Of a stretch of DNA of 64,000 bases, positions 46,501 through 58,379 are shown in pieces. The position numbers and the translations under genes were made by a program. How positions within the stretch are numbered: position 1 is the stretch's first letter; the number at the start of each line of letters is the position of its first letter. Source of the DNA: Darksidea phi. Its lineage: Eukaryota; Ascomycota; Dothideomycetes; Pleosporales; Lentitheciaceae. The notes beneath the pieces were generated by a model, which was given only the letters and a program-made list of their open reading frames with translations, was not told where the DNA came from and ran no database searches. The DNA is taken from assembly GCA_030770425.1 (NCBI GenBank), contig JASJFT010000052.1:1-64000 (forward strand), given 5' to 3'.

Positions 46501-47748
46501 CACGCACTCGCAAGCGCATATACAAAAGACGGGCAGGTGAAGAAAGCAGTAGATCTCCTAGAGCATGTAGTTGCAGTACGAGAGAAGGTGCTAGTGGAAG
46601 AGCACCCGTCCCGACTAGCGTCGCAGCACGAGCTCGCAAGCGCATATACAGAAGACGGGCAGGTGAAGAAAGCAGTAGAGCTACTAGAGCATGTAGCTGC
46701 AGTACGAGAGAAGGTGCTAGTGGAAGAGCACCCGTCCCGACTAGCGTCGCAGCACGAGCTCGCAAGCGCATATATAAAAGACGGACAGGTGAAGAAAGCA
46801 GTAGAGCTACTAGAGCATGTAGTTGCGGTAGAAGAGAAGATACTACTAGAAGAGCACCCGTCCCGACTAGTATCGCAGCACGAGCTCGCACGGGCATATT
46901 CAAAAGACGGGCAGGTAAAGAAAGCAGTGGAGCTGCTAGAGCACGTAGTCGCAACCGAGGCGCGGGTCCTCCAAGACGACGATCCCGAGCGGCTAAGATC
47001 GCAAAAGTTGCTCGCAAAAGTATATGGAGAAGATGGTCAGGTAAAGAAGGCGATAGAGCTGCTAGAGCATGTGGTCGCGATCCAGACACAGTTCCTCCAA
47101 AACGATGGTCTCTCGCGGCTAGCCTCGCAGCACGAGCTCGCACGAGCATATGAAGCAGATGGCCAGGTAAAGAAGGCGATAGAGCTGCTAGAGCACGTAG
47201 TCGCGATCAAATCGCAGGTCCTTCAAGACGAAAATCCCGGGCGGCTAGTCTCGCAGCACGTACTCGCACGAGTCTATAAAGCAGATGGCCAGGTAAAGAA
47301 GGCGGTAGAGCTACTAGAGCACGTAGTCGTAATCGAGGCGCGGATCCTTCAAGACGACGATCCCTCGCGGCTTGTATCGCAAGAATTGCTCGCACGAGCA
47401 TACAAAGCAGATGGACAGGTGGAGAAGGCGGCAGAACTGCTAAAGCATGTGGACGCAATCAAAGCACAGTCTCTCCAAAATGACGACGATCCCGAGCGGC
47501 TTGCATCGCAAGAGTTGCAGGCACAAGTGTACGAGGAAGAGGGGCAGGGAGAGGAGGCGGTAGTACCGCCGGAGCACATAGACGCAATCGAAGCACAGGC
47601 TCTTCAAAACGACAACGATCTCGAGCGGCTTACATCGCAAGAGTTGCTCGCAGACTTGTGTACAGACGCAAGCCCTCCGAAACGACGATCCATTGCAGCT
47701 AGGGTTGCAAAAGTTGCTCGCAGAATGGTACAAAGACCTAAGAGATGA
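43593..47748 (+). CDS. NOD-like receptor: PNP-UDP phosphorylase + NB-ARC + TPR repeats
   Basis: Two exons (43593-44565 and 44621-47748) join across a 55-nt intron (GTGAGT..CACTAG), giving 1366 residues. Residues about 8-300 are a nucleoside-phosphorylase-like domain ([60 protein letters not shown]). The NB-ARC ATPase follows with FVGRKDEL, P-loop GLGGTGKT near 370, Walker B LLVLDNADD near 447, and VVVYTTR. From about 750 to 1335 lie about 14 TPR-type repeats of 42 residues, with consensus DGQVKKAVELLEHVVAV and a second helix SQHELARAY. The C-terminus is basic. This is a typical fungal NLR. Relatives trigger heterokaryon-incompatibility or defence-like cell death after ligand sensing by the repeats. 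The intron falls exactly between the effector and NB-ARC modules. Confidence 0.92.
46138..47650 (+). repeat. 126-bp coding repeats (TPR array) of the NLR
   Basis: About 12 direct repeats of 126 bp lie inside the NLR gene. Units 1-6 are nearly identical in DNA, including third positions. The unit near 46138 and the one near 46768 (five units on) differ at about three of 126 bases. Units 7-12 are more diverged. The pattern indicates recent unequal exchange or gene conversion. Confidence 0.9.
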
Positions 47749-48015
47749 CCTTGTCTTCCCATGTAATCCGTTATACCCATGTACTTGGCTTAATACCTGC
47801 TTTTGCACATTCCTTTCTGTAGATAGCTAAAGTTTAATGCCTTGTAGACTTTGGTTGCTTAGCCATCTCCACCTCCTATGTAAATGTGTGCTTAATGGGA
47901 AAACAAAGAAAAGCAGGATGGACGAGTAGCGTAGGAAACATGAGCTTAAAAGTTACATTCAGTTTTAGTATGACCATACACGCTACCCATGTTATATATT
48001 TCCTCTTCCGCGGCC
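47749..48015. other. Convergent spacer between NLR and DUF3176 fusion gene
   Basis: A 267-bp spacer between 3' ends. No feature was recognised. Confidence 0.5.
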
Positions 48016-50664
48016 TCATACCTTGCCAGCCCTCATAGCAACCAAGGAGATGAAGATGGCATTCGCCGTTATAATATACGCACTGACACCAAACGCCCCC
48101 TGGATGTCCATTTTCAAGCACGACCACAAGATTCCAAACAACAAACTCCCTATCAGAAACATCGCGAAGACCAACATCGTGATAATATCACCATCCCATC
48201 CCTCTTGGAAGTAGATGCCCCATCCTTCAGCTGGTTCCTCTACTGAGCCCTGCAGCTCACCGCATATGCGCTTCGGCAACCGATTTAATATTGAAATATT
48301 GTGCTCGGGGATGCAGGATGGCTTGGCAAAGAAGTGCTCTAGAATATCTGGAAGGACGGGCGGTCCGCCTTTTAGCGGACCTGCAGGTTTGCAGCGGTAT
48401 TCTGCTTGGTCCGAGGGTTCGACGCGGGACTGCGGTGGGATGCATTCACAGGTACGCTCACAACAGTGGCTGTGATGACGCACCTCAACACTGCCGCCTG
48501 CAAAGAGGTTGAGTTTGACGAAGCTGATGCCTTTTACCTTTTTTAGGGAGAGCAATGTACAGAATCGACCGCGGTGGTTCCGGAATAGTTGGCGTAGGAA
48601 ACAGAAGAGTTTGCGATCTGTATCGATTGTATCGATGCAATCTTGATGAAGACTCTTCCCGAGTTTCGCGTTGTACATGCATGCTAGGAGATGAAGTAGC
48701 TTTGGTGGTTCGGAGGGCATCCCTTGGAGAGATCGTGTCGCCGTCGTGCTACGGTTATGCTGGGGAAGTGTGCTTTGACTAGGTAGCCTTCTCAACGTCG
48801 TCGCGAGTCTTGTGAAAACCCTTTGGAGCCATAGTCCTGGCCGTGGACGAATAAGTTTCTGGTTGGCATTTTTTGATGAATGGGGTGTCGCAGTCACCCG
48901 GTTGCCTATTAGCGCTTCCACAAAAGCTGTCAGCTCGGACGCTCCGCCAGCCTCATATTCCCTAGCGTCAGCCGTGAAATTTTCTCCGCATTTCTATTAA
49001 TGGTCAGTTGGATCGTCCACAATTCGTCAAAGTAGTTGGCCATCGAAAACACTTACGCATTCCCATCTAAGCCGTAGCAATCCAGGTTCTAGCGGTGGCT
49101 CCATGTACCCCGTAACAACTAGGAACCTCTTGGAACTCTGCAGTATACGGCCTACGATTACAGCAGTCTTGTTTTGCACAGATGTCAAGACGCCGTTCAT
49201 GGGTGTGCGAGAAAGCCTTCGCAACGCAATTTTCTCAACCTCAATGCGGAAGGTCTGAAAGGCGCTGCTGTTGACAAGAAACTCGGGAAAAGCGACAACG
49301 TCGTCAGGGTAAATGTTGTCCACAGATGTCGCGACCCCGGCCTCGTCCTCGTCACCCCTTTCATTTTCCACCGCTTGCGGAATATTCTGTTTGCCTGAGA
49401 GCCTCCACTCTTCTCCGGAGGATAGTTTGACTTTCAGCTTTTTCGCCTCAACCCCTGGTGTTCGAGTATCCTCTGCTGCTAGGATAATTTTTTGCACCTG
49501 ATCAGCTAAGTCGTAAAGGTGAGTTGAAATGGCCGATGTCTTCCACACACCCACATGCTCCGTTGGGCTTCGAGTAACGGTTGCCACTAGGAAGATCAAG
49601 GTCAACCCAAGCAGGATTAGAGGAGGCACCAGCCACTGCCATCGAACATCTACGGAGCTTCCTTTGCCGTACACCAAACCCTTAACAATCTCGGGATTGG
49701 ACATTGTTGACTGCATGATAGTGCATGCTAGCGGAAGTTCAGCTCTTATTTCCTTGCCGAAGTAGAACGAAGTACTTCCGTCGTCGAAGCAGGGTTGACG
49801 CGGAACTCCAAATACTGCCCTTGGCGCAAAGGTGAAACCAGGTCCTCCTCGAGGTCGCCATATTATAGAGTATATAATAGCTTTTTCAAAACAAAGGACA
49901 GTCATAGCTGCGCAAAGCACTGCTAGCAACTTCTCTTTAATACGCGCGAATAAGAGAGAAGACCAGGGCCTCCGAGAAGCATTGTCGAACATCTCAAAAT
50001 CCCACACCCTTTGAGACTTCTTCGTCCGGAACCAACCATTGCTCCATTCCAGTTGTCCAAGGGCTTCGTATACAGGTAAAAGGAGAGCAATAGACGCAAC
50101 CTTTGACAAAGCAGAGAGATAGCGGTTCAAAGTTAGGCGAAGTGGCAACTCTGTTGTGGTGTTGTTCTTGAATTTGACCAATATCCCAACAATTGCAGCC
50201 ATACAAATGGCACTGAGCAGCCAGCTAACAATTTCAGGTGATAGCCGCCACTTCCAGTTGGCGCTATAAGCAGCGCTGTATTTCCACAACTTTTCCTCAA
50301 TGCGTTGAGCAATAGCGGGAGCGGATCCCCACCTTACACGAGTTTTCCGGGCTCGATTGGTGCCTTTCTTTTCCACGGGTGGGGGAGAAACAGCAGAAAA
50401 GCCACTTCGTCGAGATCGCGCACGTAAATTTCCATTGGGACTACACTGGAGACTAGGATGACTGGGTGGAGGAGTGCGCGAAGATTTGGTATTATCAACC
50501 AGTAACGGGAATTGCCGGCGATTTGTTGGCTGCTTATTATCCTTCAAGCCTGACGCGAAGATGTCGTTTCTGTTTTGGGTATTTGAGGACGGAGCTGTGG
50601 GTGAGGGGTCCTGCTGATCGAGGTGTATGGGTATCGCGTTTTGCGAGGCTGAGACTGGATTCAT
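48016..50664 (-). CDS. DUF3176 membrane protein fused to a second fungal membrane module
   Basis: Two exons (50664-49057 and 48993-48016) join in phase 0 across a 63-nt intron (GTAAGT..ATTAATAG), giving 861 residues. A disordered N-terminus precedes the DUF3176 signature: WKYSAAYSANWKWRLSPEIV, a first helix, LALGQLEW-type EALGQLEWSNGWF, FDNASRRPWSSLL, and two more helices. A short extracellular part of only about 90 residues follows, then a further helix (VPPLILLGLTLIFLVATVT). The C-terminal 400 residues are a different module: PPLEPGLLRLRWECKCGENF spans the intron, and later blocks are LLHLLACMY and GGSVEVRHHSHCCERTCECI. It ends with two helices, the second containing QGAFGVSAYIITANAIFISL. 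The C-terminal module is known to me as stand-alone fungal proteins. The function of either part is unknown. The start at 50664 is the first ATG. Confidence 0.75.
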
Positions 50665-51261
50665 CGTTTGATTCGAGTCTCCGGCGGTGATGGAATGAAA
50701 CAAAATCAGGCTGAGGATGTTGTAAAGGAATTAATGGCACAAGCGAGGCGCATCCAAGCTAATATAGTTCTCCGTGTACTGGAAACCATAAGTGAACACA
50801 GCCCTTCAGCCTTGTCCCCCATCGAATGAGCGGCGGGATGTGTCGCGAAGTAGTGGGGCTGTGCAGCTGAACTTCTACATCCAACCTCTTTGTATTAACA
50901 TCCCTCAGTCATATAGAAAGACACGTATCATTGATAGCTTGCGCGATACCTTTTTACAATTTTAACTTCACCCTTCTGTGTCCTGTTCTGTGTCCTGCTC
51001 ATCACAAGAAAACTTCTCAGTATACTGAACGAGAAAGAGCTAAGGGTGTTTACAGATGAGCATGTGAACTCACATGACTACATAGTTTGTCGAGATCTGG
51101 TCGCTAAAATCTCTTGAGATAGGAAAGGGCCTAATTCCTCGCATAAACAAGGAGGCTCCATCCTAGGCGCTCTGCAACCTCGTTTCTTCCGTATCCTTTC
51201 CACGTCCCTTCCACCCCCAGCCCCCCAGCCAAATGCGGCAGCGCCAGTGCAACGAATTCAT
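50665..51261. other. Intergenic region
   Basis: About 600 bp with no supported gene. It should include the promoter of the DUF3176 fusion gene. Confidence 0.4.
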
Positions 51262-52035
51262 CTAGTAAAGAACGGCGCCGTTGACATGCTCGTCAACCGG
51301 GAATGGGCGGTACTCTTCCATCCTGGGCCCCTCGGCAAAATCGGGCTGTGGAGCATATAGGTCATTGTTGAAGCCAACTCCTTGGGAAGCCCATGAATGC
51401 TGGGTAAAGGCTCTCAGATAACCCTTGCCGCCATACTCCTTCAGCAGCCTCCTGTGCACCTCGAAGACCATAGTAGCCTCATTGGTGGCTCTCGCAACTG
51501 TGATTACATAGCGCTTGTATAATGATTCGGGAGGGGAAGCGGTTTCACGCGACTTGGCGACTCGTTTGCGGATATCCTCTAGGTTCGTAGGAGGTTTTAG
51601 AGGAGACGGGATGGAGTATACCATCCTTATAGGCCTGGGTAACAAAGCTAGCTGTCGTTGTCGAGGGGGTGTTTGTTGTTGTCGACCCGATCGTAGATTC
51701 CGGGGGAGCAGACGGCGCCGCTTTAGCTAGTGTTCGTTGCCGTCGCCGTCGCCACCGATCTGCCGTTTCTGCATTGCTCTTGCACGGCGACCTTGGGCTC
51801 AAAGAGGGAGGGCTCTCGACGCTTGGGAGGCTTACGAGCCGTCTGCACGAGCTCTTCCGTTAGTCGATGACTTGGGTGAGCAAATGACGCGTACCTTAGT
51901 TGCTTGTTCGGCTTTCTCGTCCTCAAATCCATGGTCGTTGTGTCGGTCCGCGTCTTCGCTGATAAAGAGGGACACCGTGTCGCGCTGTCGTTTCATCGGA
52001 CCGCAAGGGTGTCGTTTCTTGCGCGAGTTCTCCAT
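51262..52035 (-). pseudogene. Truncated member of a common fungal family of unknown function
   Basis: A three-exon reading starts at ATG 52035. Exon 1 is 52035-51895; a 52-nt intron (GTACGC, branch CTAAC, acceptor GCAG) leads to exon 2 at 51842. A less certain second intron ends near 51732 (acceptor ACTAG). The last exon runs to TAG at 51262. Recognisable blocks are KPPKRREPSLFEPK, IPSPLKPPTNLEDIRKRVAK, GFNNDLYAPQPDF, and MEEYRPFPVDEHVNGAVLY, after which the frame stops. In the family as I remember it this last block is followed by about 150 more residues, so the gene looks cut off. It could still be a short functional form. The N-terminus is Lys/Arg-rich and likely nuclear. Confidence 0.5.
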
Positions 52036-53473
52036 TCACTGGAGACTGCTCGTTGTGATGCTGCCGACATGCATGCCTACGGCCTTACCCGCAACAGCAA
52101 GAAGTTGGGGGTTCTCAGGCGTGAGCGACGGGTCCGCCGCGGCTTGGCAACTCGGCCTCTCATAACGATGAATTTTGTAGCAAACTTGGGGAATGGGCGC
52201 AAAGAGCCGCACGTCGTCGGGAAGAACTGTGAAGGAAGTTTTCGTTTTGCGTACTAGGCGCTGCGAGAATTCTTTCCGGCGGAAACCCAAATGCTGATGT
52301 TCCGCGCCACACCTGTGGCTTACGTCGTTAACGGACATCCCAACAAGACCCAACACAGCCTTCAGAAATCGTTCAAAATCAACGCCGAGTATCAACACCA
52401 AAACGTCAAAAGAACGTGTCATCTCATGCCCTCAGTACTAGTTAAATACCGCCAAGCCGTACTAATCCCTATACAACGTTGGTGCGATGCTAGTCTCCAC
52501 TTAGTGCCGCGCGTAGCGTTGCAGCTTTCCTCAATCGGGCTGTTGGGTGCCCGCCAACAACTGCCATTAACAACTCCCCCAACATGGGCCGGCCCGTAAC
52601 AGTAACCAGCAAAGCCTGGGTTGTCACGTTGATCTCGGACAGGGACGCCTGCCTGCCACGTGCCCCGTGCCCCACCCGTTGGATGCGGTTCCGTATCCAC
52701 CTTACGGCTTCAACTCCGAGACCCCATCAACATCCTGACCCGTGAGTGTGGTCATAGGACCCCGCCCTAGATATTTCCATGCCTAGGGGATGTCCGTAGG
52801 GTCACCCTGTTCCCGTCGACAACATCGCTTAATCGGCGTCTGCCGTGGCGGTACTCCATCGACTTTGCAGTCATTGTCTTTCTGTACGTGCGTCCGTAGC
52901 TTACTACGAATCTCTATCGTATCTATCCTCTATTCATTGAGCGGCTATGGCGTCCTGTACTTTTTTTCAATTGGCATTATATACATCGTGATATCGTCAG
53001 AAACGGTATTTGTATTAGCTCAAAGTCGCACCCTGCAGCCATACTATGAGCTTCATTGCGGGTTCGTCGCCCACTGCAACTAGTTGACAATACTCTAGTA
53101 CTAGTTAACCATCTTTTAACGTTCCGCGTTCCCAAGTGAGGAGCTGCTATCGGGCTCCGACACTGTGTGTGTCAAATGGGGAGTAATAGATGCCTGGTCG
53201 CGAAAAAGGCTCTTATCGAAAGACAAATAGAAGGTCAAACCGGGACTTTTCGAGAAACTCACTCTTCAGGCATAGTGTGCCTGCGCGCAAACGGCGCAGC
53301 ACAGACGGTGGGCGGCAACAAGGGTACCATTGTCATACAATGTGGGGCATCCATTAGCGGTCTATCCGCCGGAAATTCCAGCAACTGTCTAGCTGTCATC
53401 TTTACTCTCTTTCCTTACCCAACTTCGACCTTCGAATAATTTGAACTTATTAACTGCCTCGTTTCCCTCCATC
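52036..53473. other. Intergenic region
   Basis: About 1.4 kb with short ORFs on both strands. No motif, repeat or RNA gene was recognised. Confidence 0.4.
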
Positions 53474-54435
53474 ATGTCGGAGGGTACTGCAAATTTCGAT
53501 GTATCTGGTCTTGAAAAGCCATGCCAAACGTGGCATAAGGTTGTTGGTAATCTCAGCGAGCAGGCAGTGCCACTAATTGTCATCCATGGTGGCCCGGGAG
53601 CATGTCACGACTATTTGCTTCCATTAGAAGACCTTGCGCCTGATAAAGTTCTTGTCTTCTACGATCAGATCGGCAATGGAAAATCTACGCACTTGCCGGA
53701 AAAAGCTGGCGATGAAGCTTTCTGGTCCGTGGAGCTGTTCCACAGCGAGCTGGACAACCTGCTTTCTCATCTTGGATTGAAAGAAAGAGCTATCGATGTA
53801 TACGGCCACTCTTGGGGAGGCATGTTGGCGGCAGTCTGGGCTGCGACACCGACAAGCTCGGCGAATCTTCGACGGCTGATAATCTCAAACAGCCTCGCCA
53901 GCATGGACGCATGGAGGGTGGGTATCACAAAACTCAGAAAGCGGTTGCCAAGAGACGTTCAGGACGTTCTTGATCGCGCTGAAGAAACCAAAAACTTCGA
54001 AAGTCTAGAGTATGAGGCAGCTGTGGAGGTGTTCTACAAGAGGCATTTGAGTCTTGCTCGGCCGTGGCCACCCAAGGAAGTTCAAGCTGCGCTGGACTGG
54101 TTTGCAAAAGATTCGACAACTTACGGTACTATGTAAGTTCATATTCTGCGGTCAAAGAAAGTGAAGCTGAAAGCATATATAGGTATGGCCCGAGCGAGCT
54201 GTACATTTCTGGCTCCCTGCGCGACTGGACATCTATACCACTGCTGCACAAGATCAGGGTTCCTACTCTTCTGATCAATGGAATTGAAGATGAAGCTCAA
54301 GAGGAAGCTATGCAACCTTTCTTCGATCACATCGACAAAGTTAAGTGGGTTGTGATGGAACAAGCAGCGCATTTTTCCCATGTTGACCGTCGGGAGGAGT
54401 ATATGAAGCACCTAGAGACATTTTTGCAGGAGTAA
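53474..54435 (+). CDS. Proline-iminopeptidase-like alpha/beta hydrolase
   Basis: Two exons (53474-54132 and 54183-54435) join across a 50-nt intron (GTAAGT..TATAG), giving 303 residues. The start is ATG 53474; the frame upstream opens with a TTG only. The proline iminopeptidase family (S33) signature is clear: oxyanion loop VIHGGPGACHDYLL, YDQIGNGKST, nucleophile elbow DVYGHSWGGMLA, acid in LLINGIEDE, and His in AAHFSHVDR. There is no signal peptide, so it is cytosolic. S33 enzymes release N-terminal proline or hydrolyse related amides; exact substrate is open. It lies about 1 kb upstream of the beta-lactamase-like gene on the same strand. Confidence 0.87.
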
Positions 54436-55410
54436 GGAACTATGCGGACATATCTCACGCTTGGGCGATGTAGAGCCAACACTCATGAAACCTACTATAG
54501 GTGAAGATAGTTGGTCAATCCAGAATGTTGGCACTGATAGTAATGGCAACACCGGCGTCGTGTACCTATGCAATTCCCATCACAATAGTGTATTGAGAAA
54601 TTTGAATGGTCTTTCTGATCATCTGCTTCGGCCTGTACGGTCGCGCCGGAACGCACTCGCAACGGATGCCACATGCCTGTCGCATAGGTACCTACCATAG
54701 GTGTGGTAGCACTACGTAGCTCGATTTCTTCCCTTACGCTAAGCTGATTTCCACCTGCTGTGTATATTAAAGAGTCACTTTTACCAGGGTGTATCTTCTA
54801 CATGAATGTTGCCTTGCAGTTGTGATATTGGGGCACAGTTGTAATATTAAGGCACAGCGATGATATTGGGGTACAGTGGTGACGTTGGGGTATAATTGCG
54901 ACATTGGGGCACAGTTGCTTTGGAGCAGTTGGATGTGTGATGGCAATCGGTTATTGGATGAATTTGTTCCGAGCTATTCCATTTTCAACGGCTCGAGTGC
55001 TGAGTTGCGCTCGCGACCACGACTACCGTAAAATCCGTCTAATACGCCCACTGTTTTATTACGCTCAATCATTCTAGCACGCCCAGTCCCCGAGCGAGTT
55101 ATTTGGCTCTCTAGGTATTACGCCCACCCTCCCACACCCTTTCCCCGCACTATTTTTTTTTAATAGTGGGTCCCCTGGTTTATTATCCAATAAGGAAGTA
55201 TCCTCTATGACGCGCACTCAGGGTATTACGCCCAGTCCAAAAGCTCTATAAAACTGTTCTCTGGTATGTGGGTATCCTCAATCATGGGTATAATACCTGC
55301 GTCACCGCTCTCGCCCCGGTAGCATGTGCAATTGCAAGGATATCAAATTTCCATAGTTTTTATATCTTCGTCGATCGCTTACCTTGTCAGCGTCTGCATC
55401 AGCAAGCAAT
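54436..55410. other. Spacer with short tandem repeats
   Basis: The spacer holds the 19-20 bp repeat listed separately. Further on is a TTACGCCCA-type motif occurring several times (about 55068-55225), which may be debris of a mobile element. No gene is supported. Confidence 0.4.
54819..54917 (+). repeat. Degenerate 19-20 bp tandem repeat
   Basis: Five diverged direct copies with consensus TGATATTGGGGCACAGTTG lie between the iminopeptidase-like and beta-lactamase-like genes. Confidence 0.7.
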
Positions 55411-56907
55411 ATGGCATTGTTTTCGGAAACGAAGGTCACTCAACGCGACGATTTGGCGTCTGCTCCAGCGCTATCATTCGAGCAGGCATACACAGACGCT
55501 CTGAAGAAGAAGATCTTGCCGTAAGTAAATTCGCGACTACGAATAATAGACATGAGACTTCCTACTGATGTTGGTGCGATATCAGGGGATATGCACTCAT
55601 CGCCGGAGATAAGGACGGTAAGACTTCCGATGGATTTCCGAAATATTGACCCTTACCTACAACTTTCTCAACTGCAGGGAATATTCTATACTCCAAAGCC
55701 GACGGCGTCGCATCGCTCAAAGAAGGATCCACTCAACCCTTCCAACTCGATACGATATGCGCCATTGCATCCATGACAAAGCTGCTTACTGCCGTAGCTT
55801 GCTTGCAAGGCGTAGAAGCAGGCCTTGTCGATCTGGATAAATCCGTCTCAGAAATCCTGCCTGAGGTGGGCAAGTATGGCATCATGACAGGCTTCGACGA
55901 CGAGAAGAACGAAGGAATATTTGAAGAACACAAAACTCCAGTCACACTCCGGTAAGAAATTCCGCTATCTACTCAACGACTTGAATATTTGGAAGAACGG
56001 CTGATCAAGATCAGACAGCTTCTCTCTCATACCTCTGGTTACGAATACGACTGGTTCAACCCCCTTCTGGCGAAATGGCGCAAGAGCCGAGGTGAGGAAC
56101 CGTGGACCGGTCCTACCGTCGAAGACAAGTCCACGCTACCGCTTCTTTTCGAGCCCGGCACAAGCTTCCGATACAGCGGCGGCCCAGACTGGGCAGGCAA
56201 GATGATCGAACGTGTCACCGGCAACACCCTTGAGGAATTCATGCGCGAGAAAATCTTCGACCCGCTAGGGATTAAGGACATTACCTTTTATCCCAAGGAA
56301 AAGCCAAATATGAAAGACCGCATGGCAACCTTGAGCACGCTTAGCGAAACTGGAGAAGGTCCCGCGGTAGATGCCCCAGACTTCGACATTTTGTTTGGTG
56401 GCACGGACTGTCTGGGTGGAGGAGGCGCCTTCGGGAGCGCGGCCGACTACTTCAAATTCTTGCAGGCAGTGTTGCGACGAGACCCCAAACTCCTCACCCC
56501 AGAATCGTACGACGAGCTTTTCAAGCCCCAGCTAGATGAGCGATGTAAGAGGGCGTTCAATGAGTATCTCCGCTCGTCGCCAGCACACAGTCAATATCTT
56601 GGAATGAGTCTGCCGGGAGATATCGAAAAGACTTGGAGCTTTGCAGGTCTGATCTGCGAGCAAGGTCAGGAAGGCAGGATGTCGGAGGGCACTTACTTCT
56701 GGGGAGGTGTGCCTAGTATGACATGGGTGAGTTTGCTAGCGGGATTAAATATTGACGTTTGTTGACGCGCAGCAGTACATAGACCCTAAAGCTGGTCTTT
56801 GTGGAGTCGCATTTTGCCAGATTTTGCCCCCGATGTTCCCGGGCGTTTTGCGTCTCCACGAAGAATTCCAGAAAGCCATGTTTCAGGAACATGCCAAGGC
56901 AGACTAG
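55411..56907 (+). CDS. Beta-lactamase / transesterase family enzyme
   Basis: Five exons (55411-55520, 55586-55617, 55678-55951, 56015-56726, 56773-56907) give 420 residues. All introns have GTRAG-type donors and the joined length is a multiple of three. Class C beta-lactamase-like serine hydrolase features are seen: IASMTKLLTA contains the SxxK catalytic pair (Ser and Lys), LLSHTSGYEYDW has the conserved Tyr region, and FRYSGGPDWAG and GGTDCLGGGGAFGSAADYFK lie further on. There is no signal peptide. Fungal relatives include LovD-type acyltransferases and esterases. With no polyketide synthase nearby, a detoxifying or general esterase role is equally likely. The very short exon 2 (32 nt) is easy to miss in automatic annotation. 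Confidence 0.85.
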
Positions 56908-58379
56908 TATCTTTGCTCTTGCAGAGCGAGTGTTTCAAATCCTATGTATTCGGTCAGCGCCTCCCAAAGAGACGTGGACACATGCCATAGTTTGAGAATA
57001 CACTGCAGAACTTCAGGGAATAAGATTGGGATCGTGACATTTACTCTGACGAAAACGTAATAACGACGGAATACAAGAAGCTGGAGAATTCGTGTGGGCA
57101 GCTTCTGGTGCAGCAAGACCGGGCATTTCCCAACAGCGATCCCAAAACAAACCCAAGCGGGCGTTACACGAGCTGATAACTTTATCCGAATGCCGGTCCT
57201 TCAGTTAGAGTCGGGACTCCAGCGAAGAAGAACTCCAACTGGTGCCTAATGCTGCTCTTCACAGTAGGAACTCGTTATAACTCGGTGCAGGTAACTTCAT
57301 ACTGAGGACTTAGGCTTTCACAGACTAGCCTCCAGGGTTTCCGAAAGAAGCGCATGCTTGAGCAGGTTCCGAACAGTCCTATTGTAGCTCCACGCAGAGT
57401 AACCTTTAACCATACGAGCTGCAACATGGTCGCCGGATTCTCACAGTTGTAGTCCAGCTCTCGAAAGACATCGAACCCACAGGCATAGAGGCGCTTGCGT
57501 CGAACAACCTCTTTGCTATCCCCAAGGCCGACCTTTTGTGATCGTTCTTCAGGTCCCACTTAAAATCCGACCACCGAAAAAGACTACGGGGCACTCTCTG
57601 ATCTTACAGTGCCATTCCAGTCCGGACTAGTAGTGATAGTCTTCTCCATGTCGCTTGCAGTCCTGATTCATCTTGATAACCTTGATTTTGCTAACCCTCT
57701 AAAAGTTTGTACAGAAGAGGCGTTGATTGGCTAAGGGAACTGATGACACAGGATTGGGTACGTAAGCGAGTTGAGCGATGGGATCCCTTTGACTGCAGTA
57801 AGGGTTTCACTACCGGGGATGGAGATGGAGAGGACAAGGCAGATATCTAGAGCAATTCTAGGGAGATGGGGAGAGACGAGTTTGATTCGGCAGTGCTGGC
57901 GAGGCCGCGCGTTGGGTAGAGCTACGAAGGGAGACGGGGAAGCAATTAAACCTTGATATGATTGGCGGCTGTATTGTATCAGCTTCGGCCAAATAGTTTA
58001 ATTAGGGCTCCCTCAGAATGATGATGACACACCGTCAGCACCGGATTGCGGCCGGAGCTTTTGTACGAGAGCTTCCGTGCAGGATCCAAATAGACGAGGA
58101 ACGGGAGTTCAACGTCGAATATGTAGATGACTTGAAACTTGCTGTCCGCCGAAGCAGGCATCCTCTGCTTGTACATCACTCGCTCAAGAACATCAAGTCC
58201 AGTGAATGACGGATAACGATAAGCATGAATTGGGTTTGAGTCTTGGTTCTCCTAAATTGGTTCTCATTGAATAAAGCTTCGATACCAATATGCTATAGAT
58301 GGAGTTGATGGAACCACGGAAAAATCAAGCGCTAGTAAGAGTAGATTTTTCTTTCAACGCCGATAAATATGCGGAGTCA
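56908..58379. other. Intergenic region
   Basis: About 1.5 kb without a supported gene. A 94-codon minus-strand frame at 57275-57559 looks faintly protein-like, but it has no motif and no partner exon. Confidence 0.35.

Noticed and set aside
45767..47149. Long minus-strand ORF (460 codons) across the NLR
   Set aside because: It is the antisense of the 126-bp TPR repeats. Its regular Leu/Ala/Arg pattern is an echo of the repeat, while the plus strand has NB-ARC and TPR motifs.
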